Shown: positions 60,911-64,000 of the stretch, one piece after another
Layout: every line of letters begins with the position of its first letter
How positions within the stretch are numbered: position 1 is the stretch's first letter
Source: Magnetospirillum sp.
Lineage (GTDB): Bacteria; Pseudomonadota; Alphaproteobacteria; Rhodospirillales; Magnetospirillaceae
Assembly: GCA_024707145.1 (NCBI GenBank)
Contig: JANQAI010000011.1
Coordinates: forward strand, 620,001 to 684,000
Length of the DNA: 64,000 nt
Reading direction: 5' to 3'
Program-made: the position numbers and the translations under genes
Notes under the pieces: generated by a model
Told to the model about the DNA's origin: nothing
The model's input: the letters and a program-made list of their open reading frames with translations, nothing else
Database searches by the model: none

Positions 60911-62645
60911 TCAGATGTAGCCAAGCCGCAGCGCGCCCCAGGCGCGGCCCTTGACGGTGATGGGGGCGGAGACGTCGAGGACCAGCACGTTGCGGCCGCC
61001 GCCCATGTCGCGGCGGTAGCTCTGCACCAGGAAGGGGGCGCGGTTGCGGGCGGCCTTCAGGCCGACCTCATCGTCGAACTTGCGTCGGTTGCGGCAATGG
61101 GCGGCGTTCCACGCGGGATCGCCGCCCTGGGCCTGGGAATAGCGGCGGTTGTGGGTGGGCACATAGCCGTTGCGGTCGGCGGCCACGCAGAACAGGACCC
61201 GTTCGTGAGTGCTCGCCACCGCCTCGATCAGCGGCGGCAGCGCCCGGTCGGTGAATTCGGTGAAGCGGGTGGTGAACTGCTGGGGATTGCTGCCTGGAAT
61301 GGGGCGGTATTGTTCGTCGAACAGGGCGTCCAGGGTGATCTCGCCCGCATCCACCGCCCGCTCGAAGAGGGCGGCGACCTCGGCGGCCTTTTCGCGGGCC
61401 ATGGCGACGAAGGGCGTCTCGCTGGTCTCGATGCCGGTCTCGGCGGTCAGCACCACCAGCTTCTCGCCCGACCGCAGCAGTTCCTGCAGGCGGCCGCGGG
61501 CATGGCCCAGCCGGGTCTCGAACTGGTCCAGGCCGGCGGCGGCGCGGTCGATCTCGCCGATCATCTGTTCCGACCGGGCGTTGATGCTGCCGGTATCGGC
61601 GCTGACCCGGCCGATGCGGCCGACGATGTCGGAGAGCGCCTCGCGGATGTGGTCGATGGTCCGGCCGATGGCGTTGGTTTCGGCACCCAGGCTGCCGGCG
61701 CGGTCGGCGCTGTCGTCGCCGCGCTCGATCAGCCGGTGGGCGGTGCCGGTCAGGGTGCCCAGGGTGGTGCGGATTTCCTGGGTGGCGCTGCTGGTGCGGC
61801 GCGACAGTTCCTTGACCTCGGACGCCACCACCGCGAAGCCCTTGCCGGTATCGCCGGCGCGGGCCGCCTCGATGGTGGCGTTCAGCGCCAGCAGGTTGGT
61901 CTGCCTGGCGATGCGGTCGATATCGTCGGCGACGCCGACCACGCCGCCCAGCGCCTGGGACAGGTCCAGCAGCAGGCTGCGGTTGCCGGTGACCATGCCG
62001 GCCAGTTGGTCGATGCCGCCGAGGGAGCCGCGTACCCGTTCCTGCGACCCGGCGGCCTCGTCCGAGGCGGTCTGGGCGCCCGCCAGGGTTTCGCCCACGT
62101 CGGCGACGATGCGGTGGTTGCTGGCCGAGAGATCGCGGATGCCGCGCTGCAATTCCTCCAGCAGCGCTCCCTGGCCGGCCACCTGGGCGGCGATCTCCTC
62201 GATGTCCTCGGCGACATCGATCATCTTGGCGCCGATCCCGCCGGTCTCGCGGGCGAACTGCTCGATGATCGCCTTTTCCTCCTGCCGGATGCGCAGCAGC
62301 GAGGTGACGCAGAAGCGCACCAGCCGGGCCAGCGGCCGCACCGTGACCAGCGGCCCGGCGATGCCGAAATTGATCAGGCGCTGGCCCTGGAAGTCGATGG
62401 CCATGTTGACGCCCTCGCGCATGCTGCCCGAGCGCGCCGCTTCCTCGGCGGTGACGCCGTATTCATCCATTTCGCCGGCCATGACGCGGGCGGCGATGGC
62501 ATGGGGGCTGCCGATGCGTTCGCGGGCGCTGGAGGCGACGATGCGCCCGCCTTCGCCCATGAACGAGCAGGTCAGGCCCAGGCTCGGCGGCGAAGATTTC
62601 GCACAGCTCCTGGCCGAACCGGATGTCGAATTCCACTCCAGCCAT
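60911..62645 (-). pseudogene. Cytoplasmic chemoreceptor with diacid-recognition-like N-terminus, apparent frameshift
   Basis: 577 aa after correction. Residues 1-130 resemble the CdaR-type sugar-diacid recognition domain ([41 protein letters not shown]). The MCP signalling hairpin holds [20 protein letters not shown] and [19 protein letters not shown]. The C-terminal 120 residues form a Cache-like domain ([39 protein letters not shown]). No membrane segment is visible. An extra base at 62579-62584 (sense GAGCCTG) splits IFAAE from [10 protein letters not shown]. Between lutC and dld: taxis or regulation linked to lactate metabolism is inferred. Confidence 0.85.
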
Positions 62646-62653
62646 GGCGGCGC

Positions 62654-63305
62654 TCAGTCCTTCACCACCAGGACGATCAGCTCCTTGGGGCCGTGGACGC
62701 CGTAGGCCAGGGTCTGCTCGATGTCGGCGGTCTTGCTCGGGCCCGAGATCAGCACGGCGTTGGTGGGCATGGAACCGGCCCAGCCCTTGTCGCGGATCAG
62801 GCCGGCCAGGTTGTCCACCACCTCGGCGGCGCGCACCAGGGCGATGTGGATGGGCGGCAGCAGGCTGAGCAGGCGGGGTTCGTCGGGCGTCGGCCACAGC
62901 ACCAGGGTGCCGGTCTCGGCGATGCCGCCCAGCGTGGTGGTCAGGCCGGCATCGACGCCGTGCACCAGCACCGGTTTCAGTTCCTCCACCGGCCGGTCAT
63001 AGGCCACCAGGCTCGGGGCCGTCGCCGGCCCAGGCCTCGGCCAGTTGGCGGCCGGGTTCGGTGGCGGGGGCGAACATCACCTTGTTGACGCCGCGGTTGG
63101 ACAGGATGGTGCGCAGCCGGTCGGGCCAGTCGGCGGCGGTGACCTCGTACACTTCGGCATGCAGGCTTTCCAGCAGCCGGGCGAAGCGGGCCACCCGCTC
63201 GTCGGGCGCGAATTCGGGCGCCTGCCAGGCGGGCAGGGCGGGGGCGGCCTTGCGGGGGGCGGCGCGCAGGCGGGCCAGGATGCGCGAGCGGGCAGCTTCA
63301 CTCAT
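62654..63305 (-). pseudogene. lutC: Lactate utilization protein LutC/LldG, apparent frameshift
   Basis: LUD-domain protein of the L-lactate oxidation complex LutABC, 216 aa after correction. ATG at 63305 (MSEAARSRILARLRA). The first frame ends near WAGDGPE; an extra base at 63008-63013 (sense GAGCCTG) must be dropped to continue LVAYDRPVEELKPV, GIAETGTLVLWP and the C-terminal GPSKTADIEQTLAYGVHGPK, which is the conserved LutC end. Located immediately after lutB. Confidence 0.88.
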
Positions 63306-64000
63306 GGTCGATCCCTTCTCGCGGGCCAGCTCGTGCAGGGTCTTGCCGGCGAATTTCGGCTTGGCGCGAACCGAGGTCCACTGCCGCATCAACGGCGCGT
63401 TCTCGGGAATCAGGTTGCCCAGCCGAGCCATCACCCGCGTTGCCAGCCCATAGGCCCAGGAATGGCCGTACATGAAACCCCAGCCGCGCCAGGCCAGCGT
63501 CTCGCGCCAGTTGCGGCGCGAGCCGGCGCCCTTGACCGCCGGGCTGTCGGTGGGCCGCACCGATTCGGTGCGCAGCCGCACCAGCAGGTCGGCGATGGGG
63601 ATCTTGACCGGGCAGACCTCGACGCAGGCGTTGCACAGGGTCGAGGCGTGCGGCTGGTCGCCGGCGCAATCCAGGCCCTCCAACTGGGGGGTCAGGATTT
63701 TGCCGATGGGGCCGGGATAGACGAACTTATAGGTGTGGCCGCCCACCCGGGAATAGACCGGGCAATGGTTCATGCAGGCGCCGCAACGGATGCAGCGCAG
63801 GGTGTCGCGCAACTCGGGATCGTCGTAGACGCGCGACCGGCCGCTGTCCAGCAGCACCAGATGCACTGCCTCGGGGCCGTCCTTCTCGCCCGGCTTGCGG
63901 GGCGAGGTGATCATGTTGACGTAGGTGGTGATGGGCTGGCCGGTGGCCGAACGCGGCAGCAGGGCCAACAGCGGCGGGATATCGTCCAGCGTCTCGGCCA
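63302..64000 (-). CDS. lutB: Lactate utilization iron-sulfur protein LutB/LldF, 5' end beyond the window
   Basis: Partial; the frame is open through base 64000. Ferredoxin-type motifs CIRCGACMNHCP and CNACVEVCP(VKIP) with YSRVGGHTY identify LutB. It transfers electrons in L-lactate oxidation. As given, the frame has no stop and runs into lutC; dropping one G of the GGG in sense (63313-63315) would end it at REKDRP with TGA overlapping the lutC ATG. So either a B-C fusion or one more single-base error is present. Confidence 0.88.

Noticed and set aside
60875-60925. Repeated TCAGATGTAGCC around the chemoreceptor stop codon
   Set aside because: A 12-bp duplication next to the stop with no further symmetry; probably a small slip duplication without function.

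Overview
The window is 64 kb of densely coded, strongly GC-rich chromosome from an alphaproteobacterium. Gene content (urea ABC transporter plus urease in one block, EtfAB with 3-hydroxybutyryl-CoA dehydrogenase, quinone-dependent D-lactate oxidation, a hemerythrin sensor, a soluble chemoreceptor, short palindromic intergenic repeats) fits the Rhodospirillales, for example a Magnetospirillum-like organism. That placement is inference from protein style, not from a marker gene. I see no tRNA, rRNA, CRISPR array, transposase or prophage gene.

Layout. 1-9420: urtABCDE followed by ureDABCEFG on the + strand, nearly without gaps, giving urea uptake and hydrolysis with the Ni-insertion chaperones. 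9398-11625 (-): a HAD phosphatase coupled to an FAD oxidoreductase. 11851-16977 (-): hbd, etfA, etfB, a CaiB/BaiF CoA-transferase and gcdH, i.e. glutaryl-CoA/butyryl-CoA oxidation feeding electrons to ETF. A divergent LysR regulator has a perfect inverted repeat between it and gcdH. 18062-24197 (+): a DctB/DctD-type two-component pair, then two 20-bp enhancer-like sites, a sigma-54 promoter, a 9-codon leader ORF with hairpins, and an SsuA/TauA-type ABC transporter. 24299-27205 (+): rhodanese, metY and a hydrolase. 27296-32991 (-): an operon with metN, metI and metQ that also holds a PaaK-like CoA ligase, an acireductone-dioxygenase-like cupin and a 3-hydroxyacyl-CoA dehydrogenase. 33095-38183 (-): an iron-dependent transhydrogenase, a beta-propeller protein and a second TauABC-like transporter. 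38345-41938 (+): acs, osmC-like, metC, convergent with cysK. 42944-47355: the sulfur core, with an XRE-cupin regulator, a protein that is 44% methionine, and the transsulfuration pair cbs-metB. 47359-51089 (+): AhpD-like protein and a third NitT/TauT transporter. 51128-53568: PAS/HD-GYP/hemerythrin protein and DyP peroxidase. 53746-57778 (-): a Pls-type membrane peptide synthetase. 58064-64000 (-): dld, a cytoplasmic chemoreceptor, lutC and lutB (lactate oxidation).

The theme of 21-51 kb is sulfur: three sulfonate/taurine-type importers, a methionine-type importer, sulfhydrylation (metY, cysK), transsulfuration both ways (metC, cbs/metB), a rhodanese, and a SutR-like regulator beside repeated palindromes. 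The methionine-rich protein sits between two of these palindromes and could be a sulfur store or a Cu(I) binder.

About fifteen apparent frame disruptions occur. Ten share one signature: an extra C that turns GAGCTG or CAGCTG (always codons xAG|CTG in the sense strand) into xAGCCTG. Removing it restores a family-typical protein each time. Three others are homopolymer length changes. I read these mainly as a systematic sequence error or a motif-linked mutational hotspot, not as independent gene decay, and I annotate each broken gene over its full span.
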